Below are positions 5,303-5,305 of a stretch of DNA of 5,305 nucleotides, piece by piece. The notes beneath the pieces are model-generated. The model did not search any database. It saw only the letters and a list, made by a program, of their open reading frames with translations, and was not told the origin of the DNA. Source of the stretch: an uncultured Campylobacter sp. (GTDB lineage Bacteria; Campylobacterota; Campylobacteria; Campylobacterales; Campylobacteraceae); assembly GCA_937875715.1 (NCBI GenBank), contig CALEHZ010000013.1, forward strand, positions 1 through 5,305, in the 5' to 3' direction. The position numbers were made by a program, and so were the translations under genes. Numbering within the stretch: the stretch's first letter is position 1; every line of letters starts with the position of its first letter.

Positions 5303-5305
5303 ACT

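Overview
The window looks like a chromosomal piece from a Campylobacter-type member of the Campylobacterota (Epsilonproteobacteria). The grounds are AT-rich DNA with very A/T-rich gene spacers, an extended -10 promoter (TGTTATAAT) preceded by a T-run, and a gene set resembling the legionaminic acid part of the Campylobacter flagellin-glycosylation locus. The genus is an inference from recognised families; no search was run.

Left part (1-687, minus strand): the N-terminal 229 codons of a PseA/PtmG-type N-acetyl sugar amidotransferase, running off the left edge. Its divergent spacer (688-762) holds two back-to-back TATAAT boxes on opposite strands, built into one inverted repeat.

Middle part (763-4173, plus strand): a tight four-gene operon, ptmE-ptmF-ptmB-ptmA, with overlaps of 4, 4 and 7 bases. 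It encodes a CBS-domain sugar-1-phosphate nucleotidyltransferase, a Gfo/Idh/MocA oxidoreductase, a CMP-nonulosonate (CMP-legionaminic acid) synthetase and a short-chain dehydrogenase. Together with the divergent amidotransferase, these suggest synthesis, CMP activation and amidino decoration of a legionaminic-acid-like nonulosonic acid, which in Campylobacter is used to glycosylate flagellin. The core enzymes LegB, LegC, LegH, LegG and LegI are not in this window and would have to lie elsewhere.

Right part (4174-5305, plus strand): a change from accessory surface-sugar genes to core translation genes, rplU (L21), rpmA (L27) and the start of obgE. A weak terminator-like hairpin follows ptmA, directly overlapping a candidate promoter for rplU. 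The rplU leader can fold into alternative hairpins. A 21-bp hairpin fills the rpmA-obgE gap, and its left arm can also pair with sequence covering the obgE start codon. obgE meets an in-frame stop at codon 116, three bases before the window ends, which is either a frameshift or sequence error or a truly broken gene.

No stretch longer than about 120 bases lacks a gene. I saw no tRNA, rRNA, CRISPR array, insertion sequence or attachment site. The window reads mostly as a known pathway next to housekeeping genes; the most interesting unexplained structure is in the three intergenic regions.
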